A stretch of 54,909 nucleotides of DNA from a virus. Made by a program: the position numbers and the translations under genes. Below the pieces are notes generated by a model, which saw nothing but the letters and a program-made list of their open reading frames with translations, searched no databases and had not been told where the DNA came from. Where the stretch lies: positions 1-54,909 of IMG/VR virus record IMGVR_UViG_3300021425_000049; one strand, given 5' to 3'. Shown here in pieces: positions 17,801 to 30,600 of the stretch; the stretch's first letter is position 1; each line of letters opens with the position of its first letter.

Positions 17801-20800
17801 TTTGCTAATAGAGTAGATGCTCTTTGGACAGATGTAATCAATCTAATACAATATGATCAGTTACCAAGCGAAGGAACTGAATATACTGTTCCTGGCCCAG
17901 CAAGCAATGAACTTATATACACACGAGATCAGTTGGTAGCCAACAGAGATTTCTTAAAAGCAGAAACCACTGCATACATTAACAACAACTACTTTGTATA
18001 CGACCAAGCCAAGTGCGAAAGAGACACTGGTTTAATTATTGATGCTGCTTATTATGATGCTGCATTAGGAACGAATTACAATGCAGTAACAGCAGGTCTT
18101 GCTTATCAGAGAGCAAACAGTGCATATGTTCAAAGCGATCAACAAACAGAAACTGTTGCTGCAATCAATTTTGCAAAAGGCGAAGCTAGCACAGCAACAG
18201 CAGGCGATGCTACTGCACAAAGTCGTGTTGAAGCAGCATTTGATGAAGTAGTTGATATTATTGTTAACGGAACAACCAGCACAGATGATGCTGCTGATAC
18301 ACTAGTATGGAACACAGTAAACTTACAAACTGCATTTCAGGTTCAAGCAAAAAATCAACTGCAAAATAACAGAGAATTTTTAGCAGCAGAAGCAGTAGCA
18401 TTTATTGAAAATAACTATGTAAACTTTACTTACGACCAGGCCAAGTGTGAAAGAGATATTGGCCTAATGTTGGATGCAGTAGCACTTGATGTTGCACTTG
18501 GAACAAACTATAACAGTGTTACAGCAGGTCTTGCTTATCAGAGAGCAAGTAGCAGTGTAGTTCAAGACGGTCAGCTATTACAGACAAAAGCAGCAATTGA
18601 ATTTTTAAGAGATGCAACAGTTCTTTTAGGATTTACTCAAGATGCAGAAACAAGAGTATTAGCAGGTTTTAACGAAATAATTGATATACTTGAAAATGGA
18701 GTTGTTAGCACAGATACAGCAGCAGATGCATTGGTATTTCCAACTCCAACAGGAGCAAGTGCAGACAAAGTTGCAGCAAAAGATCAATTAATTGCAAATA
18801 AAGAATTTATAAAAGATGAAATTATAGCATGGATTGCTGCAAACTTTCCAAGTCTAACATATGACTCAACCAAATGCGAAAGAGATGTTGGTTATATTGT
18901 TGATGCATTGTGTCATGATATTTTATACGGAGGAAACTTTGCAACTCGAACAGTGGCAAACAGCTACTTTGTAGATGGAGTCAGTCAACTAGGCGATCCT
19001 GCAGAAGAAGCTGCAACGGCAGATGCTTATGGAAGATTAGCAGATATTGTAGGCGATATTGTAATTGAAGCTGCTGTAGTTAAAACACCAGCAAACGCAT
19101 TAAATCAAGACACAACAGGCACTCCAGCAAGCTCTACAGAAGCAGATGAAGTATCGGGCTTAGTCCAAGTTATAAGACAAGTTATTGCAGATGGCAATTT
19201 AACAAGTCTTCCAACAGAACAACTTCCTAGTGTGCTTTGGGCAACAGTAGATTATCAGCAAGGTTACAATACTATTAAAGGCAACAAAGTATTGCTTCAA
19301 ACTGATACAACTGACTTTATATCAGATACCTTCCAAAGTTTTACATTTAACACTGATAAATGTAATAGAGACACAAAATACATTGTTGATGCACTAACGT
19401 ATGATATCTTTTATGGTGGTAATAGTGCAAGTGTTGAAGCAGCAAGAAGCTACTTTGTTGGTGCCGTTAGTCAAGTTGCTGGACAGCAAACCGAAACAGC
19501 AAATGCCTTAGCATATATTTCTACAATAATTAGAGATGTGTTACTAGATGTAGCGGTTGCAAATCCAGAACAAACTGATGAAACACAAGATACAACTGCA
19601 AGCACTGCTACTAATGATGAAGTTACAAAAGCACAATCATTACTACAGACTTTCCAGGATGTAATTATCAACGGAATTGATAATCTTCCTACTGTAACTT
19701 ATCCAAATGCAAATCCAATTACACCAAGTGAATTAAGCATACAGGCTGCTGTTGATAATTTAGCATCTGAAAAATCTACTATTATTACAGATACAATAGA
19801 CTTTATTTCAACTACATACAATGGATTTAGTTATGACGAAGATAAATGTGCTAGAGATGTAGGATACATTGTTGACGCTGTTGTTCACGATGCATTATAC
19901 ACAGGTAATTATGCTACACTGGTAGCAACTAATGCTTATTTCTTAGGAGCAGCGCAATACATTCCTCCTAGTCAGGTTTCACAAACTGTAGATGCATTTA
20001 CACATTTGAAATCAGTAGCAGGTGAATGTATTAAAGGTGTTGCTGTTACTCCTACACCAGGAAATGCAGAAACACAAGTTTTAGGTGGAAATTACGGCAC
20101 CACAATAGAAGAAGCAACATGCGATGATTTATTTGATCTTGTAATTGATGCTATTAATACAGGTGGCACAGTAGGACCTCAGTATACACAAGTATTACCA
20201 GACTTTACTTGGTTAAGTGATGCAACAAAATTGGTTGCAGCAGATCTACTAAGTCAAAAAGCCATAATACAAAACACTGTTATTACATACATTACTGATA
20301 ACTTAATTGGTTTCGAATACAATATTGACAAGTGTAAAAGAGATACAGGTTATATTATTGATTCTGCAATATACGATATGATGTATGGCGGTAACAAGCA
20401 AACTAAACGTGCAGCAGAAGCATATTATAATGGAGCAATCCTAGGTGCTGCAAAAGTCGGAAATGCAGATCAAACCTTAGTAACTGCCTATACATATTAT
20501 CATTTGGCAAATGTAATGCAAAAGGTAGCAAACAATGTTGCTATCACAAAGAGTTATAATAACCCGGAAACGCAAGATTTAAGTATACCAGATGGATCTA
20601 CCATAGGCGGTGATACATTAAAAATACTAGTTGATAGAATAGGTTTAGCTATACAACAAGAGTATACTACAGGTTGGACACAACTAGAACACAACTATCT
20701 ATTAGGTAGTAGTGAATACTTAGAAGATCGAAATACAATTCTCGAAGCCGAAGATTCAATTGTAGATAATACTATTGCAGACTTGAATTTACAATTTGGT

Positions 20801-21571
20801 GGTATTGCTAACATTACAGTATTCCCAGGAGTTGTAAGTGTAACTACAGATAAATTTGCTGCACTTTATAACGTGTCAACTATTTCAACATCGGGTCATG
20901 CCTTTGAATACGTAGGTGCTGGTATAACATACAATGCACTTCCGTTCTTTGGCGGAACTGCAATACCTGAAGAAGAAATTAAAGAATCAAACCAAGGTAA
21001 AGTGTTTGCCGGAGGCACAGTTGACCAAATTGGTAACTTTAGAGTTGGTAACTTCTTTGCAGTAAATGCTCTTAATGGTAGTATTACACTTAACGCTAAT
21101 CAATTAAACCTAAGCGGTTTAACAAGTATTGGACCACTGATTAGAGACGGTGTGCCAGTTGGTGTTGAGATGAAAGAAATCAGCAACAACCCAGCATTGT
21201 TAGCAAGCACAGGTGCAATAGATGCAAACACTGTTCCTACACAAGCAGCAGTTTCAACATATGTTGAAAACAGATACTTAAACAAACTTACAGGTGGCAC
21301 TGTAAACGGTAGCACAACGTTTGATATTGACGTAACTGTTGACGGAACTTTAATTCTAACAAATAACGATTTAGAAGTTCAATACGGCGGAACGGGTGTA
21401 AGCGAATTCACAGAAGATGGTATTTTGTATGGTGACACTGCTAACCCTATAAAAGTTACGGCAGCAGCAGGCACATCCGATGCAACAGACAGTTTCCAAA
21501 TACTCACTGTAACAAGTGATGTTGATAGCACTCCAATATGGACTGACACAATTGATGGTGGTAGCTTCTAA
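14897..21571 (+). CDS. Giant fibre/appendage protein 1 with beta-helix and KCxRD repeats
   Basis: A 2224-aa protein. Residues 50-270 have the DGDDANDGRS...TIIVAPGDYYENNPI...FVTITGQGE pattern of a right-handed beta-helix (pectate-lyase-like) head. About 325-420 holds two short Gly-rich repeats (NPGAGYTSAPTVTFE and NGGSGYTRIPSVTFSGG). From 452 to about 1900 run repeats of a helical module with the motif Y-x3-KC-x-RD-x4-I-x-DA. A C-terminal part (HAFEYVGAGITYNALPFFGG onward) resembles a segment of the next giant gene, so the two are paralogues. No enzyme active site is visible. It probably forms an appendage or fibre for host contact. GGAAG lies 7 nt before the ATG. A terminator overlaps its stop codon. 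Confidence 0.7.
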   Translation: MKFFKRQTIHERKVGDGSIILTADGNVEITPPSGEVTIDGNVNISGDASGPKTTDVLYVSQDGDDANDGRSEGKFGAKRTIKSAVEQSVPGTTIIVAPGDYYENNPITLPDFVTITGQGELRNTRIFPKNNTQTIFYVGNGCYLYQLTFRGLRYPGWCAEIRPGTLCTTSPYIQNCTNMNGPWLNDGTEFIPFETVQIEGIEPSARPLMVEDYPDLPFDKQINDTGGGGGMYVDGDAYDPASLVFSFVADAFTQIAQGGIGFWIDNFGYTQIVSCFTVFCSTGFKTTNGGYLSISNSVSDFGLEGCVADGFYPIAYTTAKPTQDYFSSVASVTVDNPGAGYTSAPTVTFEAPEGAGGITATGTADIDNTTGRVSGVTILNGGSGYTRIPSVTFSGGGPTVDAQGIVNLSSNTVIQIDSLRDKPATGSIIKFQEDDTYYFITGSEIVQPPFVYDEDVCRRDTRRIIDAVTGDVVLGTTYQSQAAATSYLRATASKVLLDQLAPTVYALEAARDYMKAEITNEAMKDEIDQRFNIITSTLNAGDSSVIPEAGSDLVLNDLPDIDPGIKQAKDNILDNRDFIIEEVTAYINDQFTELSYNQLQYEEDMQNLIKGIAMYVALGSNQHVVRLGQEIEIRARFKTLYINSFKFIQNALENLAQVQADATALERVTEGMNTFVNITDDGDSSLIVIDIPNHDGASGTSNPKDAKDQLLANKDFITAEFVAYIQNENPDFTIDAAQFELDFERFVEALAFDVLYGGDSATVQETKYYYGNFDFTALESTELQTMVDAFARMRFVLGRVVRGLFVTKTPGNAESQDFSQLTATASEADAIDALLFNTQDVIENLTLTRLPTEKTYPVFETEAQALQDAANTVLGQETIIIANAQADINATYPTLTYNIDKCKRDVGYIIDAVYIDAQLESNHNSITAGLAYHRANTAYLNVEQKPATIIALLEAKRLSVDAAARDVNFANRVDALWTDVINLIQYDQLPSEGTEYTVPGPASNELIYTRDQLVANRDFLKAETTAYINNNYFVYDQAKCERDTGLIIDAAYYDAALGTNYNAVTAGLAYQRANSAYVQSDQQTETVAAINFAKGEASTATAGDATAQSRVEAAFDEVVDIIVNGTTSTDDAADTLVWNTVNLQTAFQVQAKNQLQNNREFLAAEAVAFIENNYVNFTYDQAKCERDIGLMLDAVALDVALGTNYNSVTAGLAYQRASSSVVQDGQLLQTKAAIEFLRDATVLLGFTQDAETRVLAGFNEIIDILENGVVSTDTAADALVFPTPTGASADKVAAKDQLIANKEFIKDEIIAWIAANFPSLTYDSTKCERDVGYIVDALCHDILYGGNFATRTVANSYFVDGVSQLGDPAEEAATADAYGRLADIVGDIVIEAAVVKTPANALNQDTTGTPASSTEADEVSGLVQVIRQVIADGNLTSLPTEQLPSVLWATVDYQQGYNTIKGNKVLLQTDTTDFISDTFQSFTFNTDKCNRDTKYIVDALTYDIFYGGNSASVEAARSYFVGAVSQVAGQQTETANALAYISTIIRDVLLDVAVANPEQTDETQDTTASTATNDEVTKAQSLLQTFQDVIINGIDNLPTVTYPNANPITPSELSIQAAVDNLASEKSTIITDTIDFISTTYNGFSYDEDKCARDVGYIVDAVVHDALYTGNYATLVATNAYFLGAAQYIPPSQVSQTVDAFTHLKSVAGECIKGVAVTPTPGNAETQVLGGNYGTTIEEATCDDLFDLVIDAINTGGTVGPQYTQVLPDFTWLSDATKLVAADLLSQKAIIQNTVITYITDNLIGFEYNIDKCKRDTGYIIDSAIYDMMYGGNKQTKRAAEAYYNGAILGAAKVGNADQTLVTAYTYYHLANVMQKVANNVAITKSYNNPETQDLSIPDGSTIGGDTLKILVDRIGLAIQQEYTTGWTQLEHNYLLGSSEYLEDRNTILEAEDSIVDNTIADLNLQFGGIANITVFPGVVSVTTDKFAALYNVSTISTSGHAFEYVGAGITYNALPFFGGTAIPEEEIKESNQGKVFAGGTVDQIGNFRVGNFFAVNALNGSITLNANQLNLSGLTSIGPLIRDGVPVGVEMKEISNNPALLASTGAIDANTVPTQAAVSTYVENRYLNKLTGGTVNGSTTFDIDVTVDGTLILTNNDLEVQYGGTGVSEFTEDGILYGDTANPIKVTAAAGTSDATDSFQILTVTSDVDSTPIWTDTIDGGSF
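16250..20700 (+). repeat. KCxRD repeats in giant protein 1
   Basis: Clear copies of Y/F-x3-KC-x-RD begin at residues 897, 1035, 1179, 1322, 1484, 1646 and 1808, with a variant at 452 (VCRRD) and worn copies near 595 and 733. The last four are spaced exactly 162 residues apart; earlier ones are 138-144 apart. The short type continues AGLAYxRA, the long type continues with an aromatic-rich Y-F segment. The DNA copies have diverged, so the duplications are old. Confidence 0.8.
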
Positions 21572-21586
21572 AAAGCTACCACTTTT
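21558..21586 (+). terminator. Terminator overlapping the stop of giant protein 1
   Basis: GTGGTAGCTT (21558-21567) pairs with AAGCTACCAC (21573-21582), 10 bp, followed by TTTT. The stop codon (21569-21571) lies in the loop. Confidence 0.82.
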
Positions 21587-21594
21587 ACTCCTAT

Positions 21595-21602
21595 GATAAA
21601 TA
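21595..21602 (+). promoter_or_regulatory. Late promoter octamer GATAAATA with 77-nt leader
   Basis: Follows the terminator. The leader has the hairpins ACGAT/ATCGT (21611-21624) and GTCT/AGAC (21637-21648), the latter flanked by GGG and CCC. CTGCATAGACCT (21639-21650) nearly repeats the leader motif at 12930. Confidence 0.6.
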
Positions 21603-21679
21603 ACTTTATAACGATTTCTATCGTATAAAAACGGGCGTCTGCATAGACCTGACCCAGACCTAAATAGGAGGCAGCCGTA

Positions 21680-24600
21680 ATGGCAACAAAGATTAGACAC
21701 AAGCGAAGTGCGGTCGCGGGTAAACAACCCCTAGTATCTCAATTAGATTCAGGCGAATTAGCAATTAACACAGCAGATGGTAAAGTTTTCCTACTGCGTG
21801 ACGATTCAACAGTTCAAGATATTACAAAACGTATTTTTGACAATGATACAGAAATTGTTGTCACCGATCAAGGTGCAGAGAATGTAGCAGAAATAAATGT
21901 TAGAATGAACGGAGTTGATACTGCTCAATTTACAGCAGCAGGTATGAACTTGTATAATGATTTAGATATCGAAAATGCAAAAACTTTAACATTCAAAGAA
22001 CTTACCGCAGCAGGCGACGACGGTGTAGGTATTAAAGCACCGGATGTGTTAGACTCAGGTTACAATATGACATTGCCTCCGTCACAAGGAACAGTGGGTC
22101 AGATATTAGCAACAAACGGAAGCGGTGAATTATTTTTCCAAGATGCTGATATCTTTGGAGGAAACACAGTATATGTTTCGCAAGAACAAGGTGATGATGC
22201 TAACGATGGACAGAGCGCTCCAGTTAGAACTGTTAAAAGAGCCTGTCAAATTGCCTCCGGGTTGGTTTACAATGCAGACGGTAGTATCAACTTTAAACGT
22301 GTAAACATCAAAGTTGCGGTTGGCGACTATACAGAACAAAACCCAATTATTGTTCCAGATAACACAGTTATCAAAGGCGACGGTTTGCGTGGTTGTATTA
22401 TCCGTCCTGCAAACGCCAACTTGGACATGCTACGTGTTCGTAACGCATGTTACTTTGGTGAATTTACGTTCCGTGATGGTGTAGACAACAACTTTGTTCC
22501 TACTATTACAGCAGACTATGCCGTGGCATTTGACGATCCTTTTGATCCTGCTGTAACAGACCGTGCAGATTATACAAATCTACCAGATACAAGACCAACA
22601 ATCTTTACATCACCATATATTCAGAACTGTTCGATTATTTCGTTCTTAGGTATGAACGGTGCTAAGATTGACGGTTCAAAAGTTGAATCACCCAACGTTC
22701 CGACATACGGTATTGAGGCTGAGAATCCGGTTATTGGTGCTATACCTGAACAAGGTAAGTCAATGGTTGCTAACGCATTTACTATTCTATCATTTGGTGG
22801 AACAGCGTGGCGACTAACCAACGATGCTTATGCACAGATCGTGTCTTGTTTCGAAATTTTCCTACTCAACGGTGTTTACTGTCAGTCAGGCGGATATTGT
22901 TCAATTACCAACTCTGCTACAAACTTTGGTTTATATGCTCTTAGAGCTAGTGGGTTTTCGCCAAAAGCATTCCAATTTGATAGAAGTTTTGTTACAGCAA
23001 CCGGTGCTGCTGACGGAAAACAAACAGTAAGCATTGTAGGTATTAATCGTGACGCTCCTGTTGAAGAATTTGTTTTACGCTTTAGAGAATCAGAATATAA
23101 GAAAGCATATGAGTTACTTTTATCAAACAAAGATCTAATTGCTTCAGATGTTGTTACATGGATTAACGGACAAATCAGTGCAGCAACACCTAGTATCTGG
23201 GCAGGCTTTACATACAATGAAGACAAATGTAAAAGAGATGTTCAAAAAATATTAGATGCAATTAGATATGATATTTTATTCAACAGTAATTACAGAACAA
23301 TTAGTGCAGCATTACGCTATTTTAACGGTAATGGAACATATTTCTTAAACAACCAAGTCGACCAAACTGTTGCAGCTTTTGCTCAAGCAAAAACGTATAC
23401 AGCTAACTATTTGTCAGATGCAACTGCGACCAGCAGAGCAAATGCGCTGTGGGATGAAGTAATTGACATTATTCAAAATGGTGAAGGTAATGCTGATGCA
23501 TACAGCTATCCTACACCAACAAGCGGCACTGATAATGCTAGTGATACTGGTTATTTAAATGCAGCTACCCAATTAACAAACAACACTGCATTTATAAAAG
23601 ACGAAGTAAACAGCTGGATTGCAGATCAGGTATCCGGAGAAATAGCACCTTTTACAAGTAGTTTTGTTTACGACACTGCAAAATGTGCAAGAGACATTGG
23701 TCTTATAATTGATGCGTTAATTTATGACTTAACCTACGGCGGTAATTTACAAACTTACGAAGCAGCACTTGCATACTTTGTTGACGGTGTAGCACAATAC
23801 GGTAGCGGCCAGTTAGAAGAAACTGTTGCTGCTTATGGTAGATTGAAAACAGTAGTTGAACAAGTTATTGTTGAAACTGCGGTAACAACATCAAGTGGAA
23901 CTGTAGAAACACAAGACACAACAGCAGATGCTGGTAGTGCAGCCGCAGCAACCACAGCCGGCGATAGAATACAAGAAATTATTGATTACCTAAACGATTC
24001 GTCAACTCTTCCAACTAGAATTGAGCCGGATCTTACTTGGGTAAACAGTAATCCGGAATATAGTGCCTATGCAGAATTAGACACCACAGGTCAAATTAAT
24101 ATAGCACAAAATGTTACACAATGGATTAATGAACAAATCCAGGCTAACATTTGGTATGGATTTACATACGATGCATCCAAGTGTAACAGAGATACTCAAC
24201 TTATTGTAGAAGCTGTTGCAAAGGACACTTGGGACACAGGTAACAGATATTCACGTAGTGCTGGTCTTGCATACTATACACGTAACTTGCAAGATAGTTC
24301 TCAGATAACAATCAGTGGGCAGGAATTACAAACTATTGCTGCTATTGATTATGCTAAAACAGAAGCATTAACGTATATTTCAAGTTTGGCAACAGCAGTG
24401 CAAGATTTTGTCGGAGCAAGTTTTGATATTGTTACTACAATTATTAATGATCCTAATGACTTGCCAGATCCTACTGAAGTAAGTAGTGCAGGCGATATTA
24501 CAAATAATTACAAAACTACTCCTACAGAAACAACATTTAATGCTGCCACAGCAGTCAATGCAACTACTAACATTATAACAATTGTAGGACATGGATTTAC

Positions 24601-27600
24601 AAACGGACAAAAAGTTATTTACGATCCAAATGGTAATGCAGTAATACAAGGACTTGACGACGAACAACAATATTATGTCAAACTTCTTAGTGAAGATGAA
24701 TTTACACTAGCGTTTGACGATAGTTTGGATTTTGATGTTAACATTATTTCTACAAGCACAGGCACACACAAATTCCTTTCTGGTGTAATAGAATTCTTTG
24801 TTGACGAGATTTTAAGTAGTCACACAACTTACCAAACACTAGAATTAGAATCTGGATCTGAAGGATTTGAATTTGTTCCTGGTAGAGCAATTACAGGCAC
24901 AACAGGATCAAATAATAACAGTGCTATTGTTACAAGTTGGACACCTAGAGATCGTTTACTTGTAGTCAGTATTGAAGAGGTTGCAGTAGGACAAAGTCTA
25001 CTGCGTATCCAATTTGACGAAACAAGTGTTATTGATTCGGACCATACAAGTGGCACACCTAATACTAATATTGGTGTTAACGAAGCTGCTTCTAAACTAG
25101 GACTAGGCACAGCAACATTCAGTGTTACAGCTACAGACGGAAGTAGTGCATTGTCTAATCTATCAAACCTGCCAGAAGTGCAATGTTGGTTCCACAGGCC
25201 TTCTGTTGTTAACTCATCTGCACACACTTGGGAATATGCAGGTTCTGGAACAGACTATAATGCATTACCACAAAACGGTGGTAACACTAGATCAGAATAC
25301 GAACAGTTTGAAGAATTGCCAGGACGAGTTTATTCATCAGGAACAAACGAACTTGGTGACTTTAAAGTTGGTGACTTTATTACAGCGTTTAACAGAACTG
25401 GTAATATTACCTTTAGAAACAAAGTGCAGGTGGACGAACTTGATGCACTGAGATTGAGCTTGTCAGATGTTGCTATTGAAGAAATTTCAACCAGTGTTAA
25501 CTTGGGTGACGATGAAATTGGCGGACCTGCTGATAGTAGACTTCCTACACAGTTAGCAGTAAGAAGCTTTATTAGTAACAGACTAGGTGGCTTTGTTGAC
25601 AAAACTGTATCTACTGCGGCCGTGCCGGGTGCTATTGTTCAGTTGAACGTCAATGGCCAGCTAAACCCTGATTTGATTCCGGCCACACGTCAGTTTACAA
25701 ACACAAATACACCAGGTTACCAATCACGACTAGAACAAGTAGACGATATTCCAGCTGTTGATTTGAAAGCTGGTGATATTGCTACTGAGAACTACGAACA
25801 GGTAGAACTTGCATTGAGCGGCATCATCACCGCTAATGACGGCGATGAAATAACACAACCTGGTGTAGCAGGAGCCGTGGCGTATTCAAAAGGCAACTAC
25901 AGCCTAAGCACTAACATACTTGTTGTTACACAGGGCGGTGCCTGGGATGATAACGAAGACTCAACAGGAGATCCATGGGAAGTAAGTGCAGGAAATCTTT
26001 TTGTAAATGGCGTAGATTCAGGCGTAAACATTACATCTAAAGGACCAAGCACAGAGATTGTTGACAACTGGTTCTTACGTAGTTCAAATTCAAGTCAGTT
26101 CTTGGTATTAGATGCAACTCAAAGTTATACGTTTACCACTGATGAAACATGTAGTTTGACATTTGCAGAACGTAACAGCGATATTGCAACTGTAACAACC
26201 AGTGCTGCACACAATCTACAAGTAGGTAATACAGTTCAAATTTTGAACACAACAGACGAAACATTTAATGAAAATGGTCTAGTTTTAAGTGTTCCTAGCT
26301 CTACGACATTTACTTACACAAACGTAGACAGTGCTGATCCTACAAAAGCAAGTGCAGCAGCAACAGGAACAGTTAGAACTATTGTTACCTCTGCAGACGG
26401 TAATGCTCAAGGTGCTGTTACAGAATTCCGCAGTGGTATTGCTGTAAACGTAGACAACGCAAATATCGTAGGCGGTAGTGGTTACCAGCCTGTTTTAGGA
26501 ACACTGGTTTACGAAAGTGTGCCATTACAAGCCAAAACAGGGTCAGGAACAGGAGCAACAGCTAACCTTACAATCACAGCAGGACAGGTAACAGATGTTG
26601 ATGTAAACAGAGGTGGAACCGGGTATGCTGTGGGCGATCTATTAGAAATCAATGCCAGTGATGTGGGTGGCACAGGAAGCGGATTTGAAATAGAAGTAAC
26701 AGCTATTGAAAAACGTGCATATGTGAATATTTTAGGTGGCGAACTGTTTGTTGCTAGTGCATCATCATTAGACTTTGTGGAAGATAACACTGCTGTTGCT
26801 ACTGCAAAAGAAATAAACCTAGACGATGTTATAACACATAATTTCTTAGCTGGTGATGTAAGTGGTGGCGGTAATGTTGACTATACAACTTATAGAATAA
26901 CAATTCCAAACCACGGAATGAAAAATGGCGATCCGGTATTGTATGATACTATAGGAAACGTTCCAATTGGCGGATTGTTAAACGAACAGGTATACTATGT
27001 AAAGCGTATTGATAGTAATACTATTGAATTATATGAAGGCTTTGCACTACTTAATCAAGTTGAATTTACAAGCACACCGGCTAACAACAATCATAACATC
27101 ACACGTCAAACAATAAACATAACAGATAATAGTATTATTGTTGAGGATCACGGTTTAACCACAGGTGATGCTATACGTTTTGAATCATTAACTGATGGAT
27201 CAAGTGCTAACGAACTGTTCGGCACAGTTGGCGCAGGCGGACCAGTTGACACCGGCTCTAGATTCTTTGTTGGTTCTGTTACTACAAACTCATTTACAAT
27301 ACACGCACTGCGTTCTGACGCATTGAGTAGCATAAACGACTTGGTAACAAATGCTCAAGATATTACAACAATAGGTGTAGGAACTGCTGAAGTTATTACT
27401 AACAATGTTCAAGTTGAAAGTGTAATTAATACATCAAGTAGATTGCTTGATAACTGGAACACACTTGCTGTTACAAACATTGACGCAGAAAATATTATTT
27501 CGGGAACTATTTCACCTTCGAGATTGGCAAGTGCAGGAACACCTAACACAGATACTTTCTTGCGTGGTGATAGTAGCTATCAAACTGTTGTTCAAAGTCT

Positions 27601-30600
27601 TAAAGTTGCAAATACAACAGACAACCCAATTACACTTACAGGATCGAGTTTAAGTGGCGAATTCTATGGTGATCCAGTTAACATTGGTATTTCCAACGTC
27701 GACCTAGATGTTCTTGGAACATTTTCAACATTAGGTGTTGCTAGATTCTTACAGTCACAATTTGATGTGGATGCAGGCGGATCAGGACAAGTATTCATCA
27801 AAGACGGTGTTGTTGACGCAGGAACGTTGGATAGTTTAGACAGTGCTTACTTCCTCAATCCAAACAACCTAACCAGTCTTGTTCCTGTAACTAGAGGCGG
27901 AACAGGCATTGGAACTTATACTGTTGGTGCTATTGTATATGCACAATCAACATCAACACTAAATGAATTAGAAATAGGAAGACAAAATACTTTCTTAAGA
28001 TCAAACGGCACTACACCAGAGTGGGGCACAGCACTTGATCTTGCTGAAGGATTGGACGTTGGATCAGCAGCACTTACATCATCAAGCACAGGTGCTGGTA
28101 GAGTTTATAACAGCAATGTAAGTAGTTTAAAAATTGGAGGCGATGCAACCAATATTACAATTGGTAGTGCAGCAGGATCAAGAAATTTATTTACATTTAT
28201 TGCTAGCTATGAAGCAACAATTTCTAGAGATGTTGCAGTAAATTTAGAAAGCATAGTTGCAAACACTGCTGAAGCAGCAGGCAATGGCGACAAAGAAATT
28301 ATCTTATCAGATACAACTGGCATTTTGGCTGGAATGATTGTAACTGGTAGTGTGGCTATTCCTGCTAATACAACTGTAAGTGGTGTCACTGACGATGCAA
28401 TATATCTAAGTAATGCTACAACAGGAAGTATACTTACTAGCACTGCACTAACCTTTACTTATACTCCTTATACTTTAGGTATATCAGTTGGTGATAGAAT
28501 TAATATTGCAACCAGTGGTGTAACCAATCTAGACGGAACATGGCCTGTTAGTGGTGCTACGGCAACTGCTACATCTTTTACAATTAGAACAGACGATCTG
28601 GTTACAGCAGATCCGTTAGATGTTCCTGCAGGATCAGCTACCATTAACGGTAACCTAGTTCTTCGTAACGAAAGTATTGTAATAGGACAAGCAGAAACAG
28701 ATACTGCACCTAACGATGGAATTATAAAAGGGGTAAACGCACTTGGAACAGATGTTTCAGGTGGTGATCTTACTATACAAGCAGGGTTAGGCACAGGCGC
28801 TGCTACAGGCGGAGATGTTATTATCAAAACGGGAGACGTAGGTTCTACCGGTGATATACAAAATGATGCACAAGTAAGAATGCGTTTTAATGCAGGCGGC
28901 GATACAGAAGTTACTGGATACACAAATTTCTCAACAGATGGTGCAATAAACTTTCCTGTTGGTAATACCGCAGCTAGAACATCCCCACCAGCAGCAGGTG
29001 ATGCAAGATTCAACAGTGAGATTGTAGCATTTGAAGGCTACGATGGAACAAACTGGGCACCACTAGGTGGTGTAATTGATGTCGATCAAGACACAAAAAT
29101 CATTGCAGAGACAAGTGCAGGTGCTGATAACGATGACTTAGACTTCTTTACAGCAGGTGTCCAAAGATTGTCGATTGACCAGGATGGTGATTTTAGATTT
29201 GGTGCATCTATTAACAAAGTTATAATGGACGGCGCAACCGGCGACACTAACATTGCAGGCACATTAACTGTAGAAGGTGACTTTGTTGTAAATGGAACAA
29301 CCACAACAATCAACGCTACAACACTTACAGTTGATGATAAAAATATTGAACTAGGATCGGTTGCATCACCAACAGATGCAACAGCTAACGGTGGTGGTAT
29401 AACACTAAAAGGTGCTACAGATCACACAATAACATGGTCAAATGCTAACGCTAGTTGGGATTTCAGTGAACATGTAAATATTGTTAGCAACAAAGAATAC
29501 AGAATTGCAGATACCAAAGTGTTAGATGCAACATCTCTAGGTGCTAACATTGTTGATAGTAGCCTAGTAACCAGTGCGTTAACAACTGTTGGAGCTCTAG
29601 ACTCAGGTAGCATTACCAGCGGCTTTGGAAATGTTAATATCGGAACAAATACATTTACTGGTAACGGTAGTGGATTGACTACGCTAAATGCTAGCCAACT
29701 TACAACTGGCACTGTTGCAGGTGCTCGCTTAGGCGGTAATCAAACAATGGCAGGTGTTAAAACATTCAGTAACACCAGTTCTGCAACTTCAACTACAACA
29801 GGTGCTGTTAGAATAAGCGGAGGCTTAGGTGTTGCAGGAGCATTGTTTGCTGGTAGTCTAAACACAGCAGACGGTAGTGGTATAGGAAACTTGAATGCAA
29901 GTAACCTGGATAGCGGAACTGTTCCAAACGGTAGAATCACAGGCATATACAGTAACCTAACTGGAACTGGTGCTTTAAACCAAGGTAGTATTACAAGCGG
30001 CTTTGGAAATATTAATATTGGAACAAGCACATTTACAGGTAACGGTAGCGGTCTAACAAACGTGGATGCAGAAACACTAGATGGGTTAGATAGCACAGAC
30101 TTCTTACAACGCACTGGCGGAACAATGACTGGTAACATCACTTTCAGTGATGACCAAGAAGGTGTTGTTTGGAGTAGAAACACCGACGGTGCAAGTATTA
30201 GATTCTACAACACAGGTGATGGCGATAGTAACAGTAGACTAGAATTTAACATCAACGACAACGCCAACGAAGACTTCCGTTTCACATATACTCAAAGTGG
30301 AACAACAACAGAACTGCTTCGTATGTTACCAGATGGTGGACAAAATGGTATCACATTCCGTGGAAACACTGTTTGGCATGCTGGCAACGATGGACCAGGG
30401 TCAGGACTAAATGCAGACCTATTTGATAACCTAGGTAGCGGATCATTCTTACGCAGTGATGCAAATGACAGTTTCTCAGGAACACTTAGTGGTAGCGGCG
30501 CTATCAACATCAGCGGTAATATTACAGCTAATGTATTCACCGGAGATGGTAGCGGACTAACAGGTATCAGTGCCGACAATGCTAACACATTAGATGGATT

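Noticed and set aside
16250-20700. CRISPR-like or DNA-level tandem repeats in the giant gene
   Set aside because: The repetition is at protein level with divergent codons and long units; there are no short identical repeats with spacers.
28468-29013. Minus-strand frame of 181 codons opposite the fibre shaft
   Set aside because: Shadow of a low-stop, repetitive coding region; no ribosome site, promoter or recognisable product.
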